Assembly: GCA_964019415.1 (NCBI GenBank)
Contig: OZ025882.1
Coordinates: forward strand, 2,168,927-2,232,926
Direction: 5' to 3'
DNA from: Ianthella basta
Lineage: Eukaryota; Porifera; Demospongiae; Verongiida; Ianthellidae
Length of the DNA stretch: 64,000 nt
Shown here in pieces: positions 50,601 through 59,385 of the stretch. The notes beneath the pieces are model-generated. The model did not search any database. It was not told where the DNA came from and saw only the letters and a program-made list of their open reading frames with translations. Positions within the stretch are counted from its first letter, which is position 1, and each line of letters begins with the position of its first letter. The translations under genes and the position numbers were made by a program.

Positions 50601-53600
50601 GACCAGCTAGCAGGAGGATGTCCTCATACAGACTGAAACTGGCATCGTGAGTCAGCACACCTCTGGAGTGATCAATAGACGTACACATACAATATGAATA
50701 GCTGTGAATGGGGTACATACGTATGTGCTAATGCATTGTATGTATGTGCATGATATAGACACATGTTTTAGTTTAGATGACACCTGTGGGATTCTATGTG
50801 TAAAGTGCTGTCCCATCAACCCAACAATGGTTAGGAGGTCTTCACTGTGTGACTCCTCCATGGCAGTAACTTGATGCAGACAGTACTATTGGCTAGTCAG
50901 TGCAGCACTTGCTCTCCATCCCCTCCCTTGCTGTGTAGGATGCAGTTCAAGCGAGCACCAGTGGACCAGATCCTCTTCCTTCGTAATCGTGCATGTACTA
51001 AACTACGGGGCTGTGGCACCTTGGTAACTAGCGACCACGGGGAGGCGAGATTCTGGGATCTTTTTGGCCCAGATGATCCCCTGGGGTCTTTTCCCCTGAC
51101 CCAGAACCCCGAGGAGCAGGTAGTTGCCTTGTCCACTGACAGGGAGAACCATGTGCTGGTGGCTGGAGACACTGCTGGTATGATAGCAGTGTTTGACATC
51201 AAGGACTACTGCATGGTGACAGGAAAGGTGGGCAGCACTAATACTCCACCATTGCTACTACGTACTAGTAGGATTGGTGCAATGTTGCACCTGCTGCCTG
51301 CATCTTTTCTCTGCTCTGCTGCAAGTTGCTGAGTTTCTGTATGACTTTATGTCAGTTTTAGTGTTTCACATATTGTGATAAATAGCCTTCTTTAGTGCTC
51401 ACCACATCATCACATTGTGTGGGCTATATACGTTTTGGCATACATGCCTCACTAGACCCAGCTGTACGTAGATCGCCACATCTGTTGTCACTCCCTCTCA
51501 CCCCAGTACACCCTCCCTCCCACCCCAGTCACCCTCCCTCTCACCCCAGTGCACCCTCCCTCCCACCCCAGTGCACCTTCCCTCCCACCCCAGTGTACCC
51601 TCCCTCTCACCTCTCTCCCTTGCAGTCGTACAGCCCCCTCATCCCCACCCGCAGCTGGTTGGCACACAGTGCAGAGGTGACCTCCCTACAGCTGATCTGC
51701 CAGGAGAGGGAGCCACTGGTCCTCTCGTCCTCAGCGGATGCCACTGTACGTCTTTGGACTCTGAAGGGACACTACATTGGCACCTTTGGTCAGGACAAGG
51801 CCTGGGACCTGGACCAGCCCTCCACCTTCCACCATCCAAAGTGAGAAGTGAAACGCATGCATGTTAATGCCGACAGTTGGTGATTGTACCGTCGTAAAAT
51901 TCCTGTATTGTCTCCTGTTACACATGGAAACTGATACTATAATCATATTATGGGTTGCATGTGTTTTATGTCTACATTGGTAGTGCCACTGCTGATGTAC
52001 ACATGTGTATGCGCTGCATGTCTGTCTTTGTTCCAAAGGACTCCATGGGGAGACATGCAGCGATCAAGACTAGCAGTGTCCAGACTCTGTGAGTGTGTAG
52101 CATTGTAGACTAGTGTTAGTGGAAGTGTATAATTTTATGCAATTATGTATATCTCCATTGTGGTGAATGAATGTGTGTGATACTACCTGTTACTATGGTA
52201 ACTGGAGGATGTATGGTTTGAATTTCACTGTGTACAAGCCATCCTCTGCCATACATTTTACCCCCTTTGTGTGTCATCTGTTGTTGTAGCCACCTCCGCT
52301 ACCTCCAGCTATAAGTCATTGACTGAGGCTGTGAGACCCGCCCAACCCACCACTGCTGGCGGTGACTCTTCTACTAATGATAGGGTCAAACCCGTTGCCA
52401 CCATCCAAGAGGGTGAGGGTGAGTTGGCTGGAGATGAGGCATCCAACATACCAAATGAGGCCACAGACAACACCGACAGCTTGAAGGACCAGGTAAGTGA
52501 TTGAAGTGGTCTTCAGATGTAGTGGAATAAGGTATACTGTATAGAGGGAATATTTCATACAAGAATATTTCATGAACTCCAGAATTGAGCTCAAACAGGA
52601 TTTGTGAGGACATTTCGTGAAGATAAGCCACGCCCCCTGTACAATGGTGGTATTTCGACAACATGCACACTACTTTCCTTGAAAGGACAACCAGTATTGA
52701 GATAATGCTTTGTAAAAGAAATGCAAGGACTAGTGCTGTCATTGTGCTCCATGGCTCATGTCCCATGCAATGTGAGCCCTCTCCTTTGGTAAAGTGCTAG
52801 CTATTATGAGTGGGCCACAAACAGATTTCCTTTAACTATATCACTATATTGCTGTTGATTACCTTCTTCACTGCTTCATTGACAGCTGTGATAGTGGACA
52901 CCAGTATACTACTGTTCACAGTGAAGTAGCTTGCTCAAAGTGGTTGTACAGTGACCTTGATCACAGACTCCCCCATGTCAGTGAGATCAAGAGCATGAGG
53001 CACACTGAGCCTTCTGAGTATGCACAGCTAGTCAGCTGCTGCATTTCTGACCATCATTCTGTCTATGTTTGCCACCCAATGTATGAGCATTGGATTAATG
53101 CAGAAGTTTTGCTGAGACAATTTTGGCAAATCTTAAACTATCCGCAGAGTTTGTAATATTCTCCTGTGAAAATTTCCAGCTTTACAGTATAAGTTTGTCT
53201 TGTGGCATTATACATGGCCATTTACTTAATACAAACTAACACTCTATTGACTAGCCTACCAAACTGTAAGGAGGTGTCCACTCTGTCCCACACATCTCTC
53301 TCTCTACTACAGAATGCTCTTGGTCAGCGTTACAAGAAGCAGCTTGTTTGTCGCATGAGAGGTCGGAAGGAGAGGAGGGAGGTCTACTCTGAGATTGACC
53401 TCAAGTCCACACAGAGGTTTGGAGCAATCTGCTCACCATTCCAAGCACTGCAGCTCACAGTAAGTGGTCTACTCTTACAGAATGTGTAGCTGTGTTTGTA
53501 CAATGACTGTATGGTATATATGGAGTGTGAGGGGTTAGTCTCTCATAGCCAGACGGCCATTTTGTTCAGACTCCACCCTCTCTTTGGGAAGGCAGAGTCA

Positions 53601-53755
53601 GATCTGGACAAAATGGTCATCTGGCTACACAAGACAAGCTGTTTGCATTTCTCCCCCCACCCCCTCAGTCTGTAGATGACCATCCTGTGATGTCAGACAA
53701 GGGGAGAAAGGTGGAACACACTACAAAGAATGCAGTGAAACTTCAGCTGAACTGA
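42322..53755 (+). CDS. EF-hand and WD-repeat protein, WDR49 (CFAP337)-like
   Basis: Twenty exons with matching phases: 42322-42342, 42718-42770, 43143-43338, 43621-43761, 44583-44642, 46413-46671, 46788-46828, 46910-47050, 47394-47579, 48208-48399, 48677-48940, 49366-49680, 50022-50221, 50515-50646, 50939-51227, 51626-51840, 52039-52088, 52290-52492, 53313-53459 and 53669-53755; about 1063 residues. An EF-hand-like loop NVTGDGLVDWEE (first ligand N, not D) precedes two WD40 propellers, with repeats such as DASVGVWSP, DHAVRLWNP, GGVKVWNY, GVIKVWNF, ADATVRLWTL. The tail is low-complexity and basic. EF-hand plus WD is the WDR49/WDR64 arrangement; WDR49 relatives are linked to cilia and flagella. 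The 60-base exon 5 (ETICRVLSISGPARVLSVCK) is the least certain. The 3' half is duplicated downstream. Confidence 0.9.
43978..44128. repeat. Hairpin repeat with hammerhead-like core
   Basis: Arms CTCTCGGAAGTCACTAGCC... and the reverse complement enclose about 30 bases with CTGCTGCCTTCTTCAGTGG. On the minus strand CTGAAGA, A, GGCAGC... and GAAACAT resemble the Penelope-arm motif. A copy at about 58810-58965 belongs to the duplicated segment. It lies in intron 4 of the WD gene, and the deletion in the second gene copy ends exactly at its outer border. Confidence 0.8.
44271..44460. repeat. Hairpin repeat with hammerhead-like core
   Basis: Left arm ATTTATGGAGTGTTGATGA... and right arm ...TCATCAACGCTCCATAAAT are inverted copies across about 65 bp each. 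The loop region on the minus strand reads CTGAGAAGACC...GGTTGAAACG. The phrase CTTCGTGGTCAAACG occurs twice in tandem. Confidence 0.75.
44850..45350. repeat. Foldback repeat with 100-bp inverted arms plus a nested direct repeat
   Basis: 44850-44949 and 45199-45300 are inverted copies (GGGTAATCACTGGGTATTAC at the outer ends). The 50 bases after the left arm (TTTCAATCTATTGCCTCGCA...) recur as a direct repeat after the right arm at 45301. It lies between exons 5 and 6 of the WD gene. Confidence 0.85.
45380..46209. mobile_element. 830-bp element with GGGCGAGCCTGAGYGAGC terminal inverted repeats
   Basis: An 18-bp sequence at 45380-45397 recurs inverted at 46192-46209 with one mismatch. Inside, an 82-residue frame (45556-45804) contains FDAWLLRELHAQA and APAIVLARD, similar to a broken frame at 21144-21362. 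No known transposase motif is visible. It may be a non-autonomous DNA transposon. It lies in the same WD-gene intron. Confidence 0.5.
47155..47393 (+). repeat. Pyrimidine tract before WD-gene exon 9
   Basis: CTCCCCTC/ACTTCTCT-rich sequence on the coding strand runs straight into the acceptor at 47393. Confidence 0.93.
47588..47627 (+). repeat. (GT)n microsatellite
   Basis: About 20 GT units a few bases after the donor of WD-gene exon 9. Confidence 0.97.
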
Positions 53756-54080
53756 TCCGGCCATTGATGATTCCATTTTCAATAATGTTACTGAACTCAC
53801 TGCAGGATCAGACATTATGCAATTTTACTGTCCACAGATGCAAGAAATATGCATGAAACATTTTTATTAGAAGCAATTACATAAGCATACAACACCTTGA
53901 TCATTACTATAAATTACTATTAAAGTACATGTCTACATAGAAATACTGCACATGTGTACATAATAGTAAATACAGCTAGCCAAAATGTGTATACAGCCAT
54001 AGATACTGTGTAGTAGCTATGATACAGCGAACAAGCAGTTAAATTTAATGATATACGCCAAAACCTTAATACGTGTGTTG
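49010..54080. repeat. Segmental duplication, first copy
   Basis: From intron 11 of the WD gene past its stop codon to just short of the TRIM-NHL stop, this stretch is nearly identical to 58960-64000, introns included. The offset drifts between about 9.9 and 10.0 kb because of small indels. Confidence 0.95.
53536..53636. repeat. Hairpin repeat, TAGTCTC family
   Basis: TAGTCTCTCATAGCCAGACG and its imperfect complement near the right end. Same family as 13886-13964. It lies in the last intron of the WD gene. Confidence 0.75.
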
Positions 54081-54119
54081 TTCATATGAAAGGACAGTAA
54101 AGTGGACTGGGTTTGGTTG

Positions 54120-56498
54120 TTAGTAGATCACAACTTGATAGGCTCCAGTAACTACCAGCAGGTCTCCATTTTGATCAAAGCTCACAGAACGAGGATTGTT
54201 CACATTAAGTGTATGCACCAGTTGTCCCTCTTGGTTGAAAATGGACACATGATTGTTGTTATAACTTGCTACCACAACATTCCCCTCTGTGGTGAAGGTA
54301 AGACCAATAGGGTTACTGAGTTGGCCTTGTCCAAACTCCCTGACATATGTGCCATCAGCAGTGAAGACTTGCACTTGTGAATTGTTGTAATCACTGACAT
54401 ACAACTGTCCATCTGGTGAGATGGCAATGCCATAGGGATAACTAAACTGTCCAGCACCACTGCCGTATGATCCAAAGGTGCGAACCATCTGACCATTCTG
54501 AGTGAGCACTGCTACACGATGGTTGCTGTTGTCTGCCACATAGACCTGGCCATTTGTATGGACTGCTACATCCATAGGGGCTTGTATCTGACTTTGCCCA
54601 ATTCGCCTGACAAAAGTGCCATCTTCTCTGAAGATGTCTACACAGTGGTTGCTGTAGTTGGCAACAAACAGCAGACCATCAGCACTGGTGGCAAGGCCTC
54701 TGGGGCTGGACAGCTGACCTGGTCCTGTCCCTCGTCCGCCAATTGTCTTAACATGCTTCCTTTGAGCATCAAACACATGGACTTGGTGGGTATTACAATC
54801 ACACACAAAAATAGTGCTATTTGGAGACACAGCTATGCCCCATGAATTGGTTTGCTGTGGAAACTGAAGGATTCCTTTGCTGGCCTGCAATTTCTGAATA
54901 TCTCCAGTGACCTTCTTGGACACCCACTGACCCTGCAGGAATAGAGCTGGCTCATACTCAAACCTCACTGCAAATGGGCTGCCCTTGATGTGGTCCCCAT
55001 TCACCAGTACAGTAAGCTCACACTTCCCAGTGTACACTGCATTGAAGGCCACCTGGAACCGCCCACCACCACTGTCCTCCACCTCAGCTCTAATGGCCAC
55101 ACCGGGAAGTGGGCGGGCTGGACGAAGGAAGGCCTGCACTCTCTCCCCACCATCCTTGCAGGCCACTCTGCTACTGTCCTTGGTGGTCAGAGTGAAAGCC
55201 ACTGGCTTGGGGTCTAACTGCTCTTCCACTCCAGCTAAGGTGCACTCTTTAGGGCTTGCTCCTTGCTGGACATGGCCAAACTCCTTGATGGCTGAGAGGA
55301 GAGCCTGCTCATTGAGAGGGACAATACGCAGCACACAAGACACACAAGGATGGACTTGCTGCCCTCGCACCTTGACGGTGGTAGCTGATGCCTTCACCTG
55401 GACCACACTCTGACTGGAGATGACCTCGTGTTGGCTGCCTTGGGCACAGAGGAGAGACAGAGCAGTGTGAGCAGTGGAGAGTGCATCCTCTTCATCGCTG
55501 CAGTTCTGGACACTGTTGGTTATGAGGTCCTTCTTTTGGTTGCAAGCTACTGTGATCTCCTCACACACCTCTTCCTCACGCTGTGTGATGGCAGTGTGAG
55601 CTCGTTCAAATAAGCAATGTGCGTCCTCCAGTGCCTTCTCCCTTGATTGATCCAAAGTGGTACTCTGAGCCTCAAGCCCCTCCTTCCTCCTCTGGTAGGC
55701 CTTCTTGGCAGTGCCCACCACTTGCTGGGCCACCTTCAGTGACTGCCTGTGTCTCTGGGACACACTGGAATCCAGGTACTTGGGGTGGTGAGGGCCCTTG
55801 TCCAGAGCACAGGCGTGGCACATCAGAGTGTCACACCCCTTGCAGTACCACTTCAGGACTTCATCGCCATGTTGGGGGCAGCTATGGGGGACAGCCTTCT
55901 TCATGAAGACTGCCACTGGGTTGGATGTCTGGTCAAGATCAAGAGAGGCTAGCTCATCGATGGACTTGATAGTGTGGCCACCCATGAGATCACCCATGAC
56001 CTGATGGCTTTCATGGCAAGCAGGGCAAAAGAATTTCCAGCAATCAATGCAAAATGCAACTGCCTTTGTGTTGTGGCTCTTACACAAAGTGTTACCACAC
56101 ACCACAGGTGGGCTATCCCTTCTAACCATTTGTACGATCTTTCCACCTTCGATGTACCGACCCAGTGGTCCATTACGTACTGGAGCACACTGGGCCTCCA
56201 CTACTTTACAGGCATTCACACTATGAGGTTGCTCTTGAGGTGCACGTGTTGCATTGTTGTTGCACTTGGGGCATTGCAGGCGGCCATCTTGCTGCTTGAC
56301 GGCTAGCAGGCACTCCCTGCACACAGAGTGCATGCAGCAGAGAAAGTGGGGGTCACACAGCTCCTTCTTACACTGCACACATGAGGTGTCAGGAGCAACA
56401 AGGAACACCTCTTCCTCTTCTGTTCTTGTTGACTTCTGTTTCTCATTAGAAATTGCTTCATTCTCTTTCACTGGTTTCTCAGCTGGTCCTGTTGCCAT
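54120..56498 (-). CDS. TRIM-NHL protein (RING, two B-boxes, coiled coil, filamin, NHL), intronless
   Basis: One frame of 792 codons. The RING finger (about residues 40-80) shows CVQCKKELCD...CMHSVCRECLL...CPKC. Two B-box zinc fingers follow (CKSHN...CIDCWKFFC and CPQHGDEVLKWYC). A coiled coil of about 100 residues has QRRKEGLEAQ and QREEEVCEEI. A filamin/Ig-type domain follows (GRFQVAFNAVYTGKCELTV to GSPFAV). Six NHL repeats close the protein (NSWGIAVSPN, SSPRGLATSADG, QAPMDVAVHTNG, SYPYGIAISPDG, SNPIGLTFTTEG). TRIM-NHL proteins are RING-type E3 ubiquitin ligases, some of which bind RNA through the NHL propeller. This is the TRIM2/3/71-type layout. The gene lies just after the WD gene in the opposite direction, with 3' ends about 365 bp apart. 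A second copy may lie beyond the window. Confidence 0.95.
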   Translation of the reverse strand: MATGPAEKPVKENEAISNEKQKSTRTEEEEVFLVAPDTSCVQCKKELCDPHFLCCMHSVCRECLLAVKQQDGRLQCPKCNNNATRAPQEQPHSVNACKVVEAQCAPVRNGPLGRYIEGGKIVQMVRRDSPPVVCGNTLCKSHNTKAVAFCIDCWKFFCPACHESHQVMGDLMGGHTIKSIDELASLDLDQTSNPVAVFMKKAVPHSCPQHGDEVLKWYCKGCDTLMCHACALDKGPHHPKYLDSSVSQRHRQSLKVAQQVVGTAKKAYQRRKEGLEAQSTTLDQSREKALEDAHCLFERAHTAITQREEEVCEEITVACNQKKDLITNSVQNCSDEEDALSTAHTALSLLCAQGSQHEVISSQSVVQVKASATTVKVRGQQVHPCVSCVLRIVPLNEQALLSAIKEFGHVQQGASPKECTLAGVEEQLDPKPVAFTLTTKDSSRVACKDGGERVQAFLRPARPLPGVAIRAEVEDSGGGRFQVAFNAVYTGKCELTVLVNGDHIKGSPFAVRFEYEPALFLQGQWVSKKVTGDIQKLQASKGILQFPQQTNSWGIAVSPNSTIFVCDCNTHQVHVFDAQRKHVKTIGGRGTGPGQLSSPRGLATSADGLLFVANYSNHCVDIFREDGTFVRRIGQSQIQAPMDVAVHTNGQVYVADNSNHRVAVLTQNGQMVRTFGSYGSGAGQFSYPYGIAISPDGQLYVSDYNNSQVQVFTADGTYVREFGQGQLSNPIGLTFTTEGNVVVASYNNNHVSIFNQEGQLVHTLNVNNPRSVSFDQNGDLLVVTGAYQVVIY

Positions 56499-58604
56499 GG
56501 TGATGAATACTACAGGAAGAGATCAGCTAAAATTAATACCTTAACTATTGTCATATGCCTATAATGTGCATTTTGCATTATGCATTTGTTTCATGAATGC
56601 ACACATCTATATATCCACATAAATACCATATCTGTCCCTATATAATAGAAGTCATGGTCAAATAGAGGCCGGGGCTCCAATAGAAGCCTAGGGTCAAAGC
56701 AGCGATTCTTTAATTGACACTGCATGGAATCCGCATATACTGGAACTCTTCAACATTTGCGGTGCAGGCTGGAGGTATGAATCGATTGCAGTGTGAACTG
56801 CAGTGACTGACAGGAGTGCCTGTAGTAGTAAGAATGCCCAAGAGAAGTCGCAATACGTACTTGTTCCTCCAGTTGAAGGTATACAAAAGAGGGCATGGAT
56901 TAGCCACAAAAAATGTTGCGAGAGAGATGAGTGTCACTAGACCAGTCTGAATTGTGAATGCGGCGATTTCTCACAACTCACACCTTCCTGAAAGAGCTCC
57001 GCACACAGACTCAACAGGAATCTATGTGCATGTAGTCATAGAGTTTATAATGGAAACATGGCTGGGGATCAGTTCATTGCGTACTTGTTTAATAGAAGCC
57101 GAGCTCAACAAGAGACCGGGTCATAAACCTCTGGAAAGAAATACAGGTCCTGGCCTCTATTTGGACAAATATGGTATACTGCCCTAGGCACTGGAGAATT
57201 TGTGAGCTTGGTACCAGTTATTTGTGAATAATGTGATTTGTACAGCTGCTTCACTGTTTATTGTCTAACAGCACTTTAGTACTCTGCAGTAAGTCATGTG
57301 AGTATAGCATTAGAACAACAAACTCTATGGGGACAGTTTCACACTGCAATGTGACTAGGTGCTGACTGAATGGGGAGAGATAATGAATGAGCAGAAGCTT
57401 GAGTGTAATAGCTAGGAGATCACAATGATGATTGCATCCACTGACTCTCATTTCAAACAGCCCATGCAGGGAGTGCCTATAAATCACACCAATTTGATCT
57501 GAGGCTGTAGTGCAGTTCACAAGACCTTCAGCCAATACGATTCTAGGGCACAAGGTACGGATGTCACTTGCCAGTTATGGCCAATATAATTTCACTTGAG
57601 TGAGTGCTAGCTATAGAGAGAATAGTGCATGCTCTCAATTCACTGCACCAGTCAGTGTGGCACTGCATGTGTAGGTCAATCATCAAATCTCTTGTTGTTC
57701 TTGGAAGCAGCGAATCCAGTTTATATTAAATAGGTGACGTTATCAGCTAGCTAAACATGTGACATACCAAATGGCTGGAAAGTTTGGAGGGATTTTATTT
57801 TGGTGGGTCGATGGTTTGAGAGCAATCCACCCATAGCTGAATCATTACACTGTCATAGCCAATATCATTGCAGCATAGGGCTTGCCCAACCACCAAAGTA
57901 AAATCAGGCAATTTGAGCAATCTGTGCCAAAATAGCTAGTTAGCTAGCTAGCTAGCTATACACCCCAAAATTTCCAGCCATATGGTAGCTATGTATAGCG
58001 AGCTAGCTAATACGTTCATTCAGTAGATTAAATTGTCTACCAGTAATGCACAAACTCCATGTAATAGCATTGTATTGAGTCACATTGAACATGTTATTAT
58101 ATAGCTCCGGCAACAGGCGACGGGCCCGCGCAAGGCCAAGGTAGATAGCTAGCTATTCCCAGCATTTACAACTAGCTAGCTCTCTGTGTCTAGATCTTAC
58201 TATGTAGCCTGAAGCAGACACCATGGAGACTTACGGCAGGTACTGTCTCTTGAGATATCTAGATGGCTGATCACAAAGATATGGGGCGTAGACACAGTAG
58301 ATCAGGAGCGCGTCTGTAGCGAAGCACGGGGCGAGAAGGAGATCACGTGCTGGTTTTTATGCCGGCCGGCATGCCGCGCCCAATAAAATGGCCTCTCAGA
58401 AATCTGGCTGGAGATCGAGAGAACAGTTATTCACTGCAAATGCTCGTCTGAACATATTCCAAGTGTACCATTTGCATTGTGTAACTCAGGCGTACTGTCC
58501 ATTGAAACTATGTAGCGGATAGGCGACAAAGAGCTACCGCTTCGATGCAACTGACACCCTCTTGTGACAGTTGTGAAGGTATTAGCTAGCTATAGCTAAA
58601 GGCC
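56499..58604. other. Region upstream of TRIM-NHL, unique spacer between duplicated blocks
   Basis: No protein-like frame seen. It holds a 545-bp TIR element (56633-57177) and a stretch rich in TAGCTAGC words (57940-58175). A CpG-richer part lies at 58110-58400 (GGCGACGGGCCCGCGC and GCCGGCCGGC), which could be a promoter for an unseen transcript or a leader exon of TRIM-NHL. It separates the two copies of the duplication. Confidence 0.55.
56633..57177. mobile_element. Short element with ATACCATATYTGTCC inverted ends
   Basis: The left end ATACCATATCTGTCC and the right end GGACAAATATGGTAT are inverted copies. Near both ends the word AATAGAGGCC (or its complement) and AATAGAAGCC occur. No transposase frame is visible, so it is a MITE-like element. 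Confidence 0.6.
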
Positions 58605-58809
58605 GCCACCACCTCAGCCATCACATCCTCTGCAGTGTACAGTACTGTAAATAAGACATGTACAGTATGAATGTGACTGCCCAGATATAAAGTGTTCTGT
58701 ACTCTCTTGACTCCTACGTATATGCCCCTAGAGGAAGATATGAAGTAGATTTTAGCATTGAAATGCAAAAACTGATGTAAATTTGGACTGGCAATGGATA
58801 CATGTAATG

Positions 58810-58965
58810 ATGGTACTCTGGAGAAGAAACTAGCCAAAGATTTAATTCTTTACCAAATGTTACATCAGCTGACTGCTGCCTTCTTTAGTGGAGGCTGCTG
58901 CAGAAACATTTGGTAAAGAATCAGATCTTTGGCTAGCAACTTCCGAGAGGGCTACCAGTGTCTAT
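58810..58965. repeat. Hairpin repeat, second copy
   Basis: Copy of the hairpin at 43978-44128 with scattered substitutions (for example TTTAGTGG for TTCAGTGG in the core). Its right border is the deletion junction in this copy of the duplication. Confidence 0.8.
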
Positions 58966-59385
58966 GTAGTATTTATGTAGTTGCTAGCCTCATTTGTCTC
59001 ATTCAACAACTACACATGATGAGACGGATGGAGCTGGTGGCTAGAGTAGAAACAATGCAACTCCAATACTGTAATCCACATTTGAGACAGCACAACTGTC
59101 AATATGAAAGTCATGCAGCATCACAACTCCAACATACGTACAGCTATTTACGTATATAGGATTGAGCTGACCTATTACAACGTGCACTGTGTAACAGCTT
59201 TAAAGCACTCCATTGTACGTATAATACGTATGTATATTTTTAGGAGTGACGTAGAACCCCACAAAATATGTATGCAAACCTCTATTAACTCTGAACTGGC
59301 AATTGCATATTACTACCTTACATAAATGTGTAGGGTTGCTGCAAGTTGTGAAGGCACATTCATAGTCCATTGCTGCTCTCCTCAG

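Noticed and set aside
52944-53156. 70-residue ORF conserved in both duplicate copies (second at 62861-63073)
   Set aside because: It lies in an intron, and the whole intron is nearly identical between copies, so conservation carries no information about coding.
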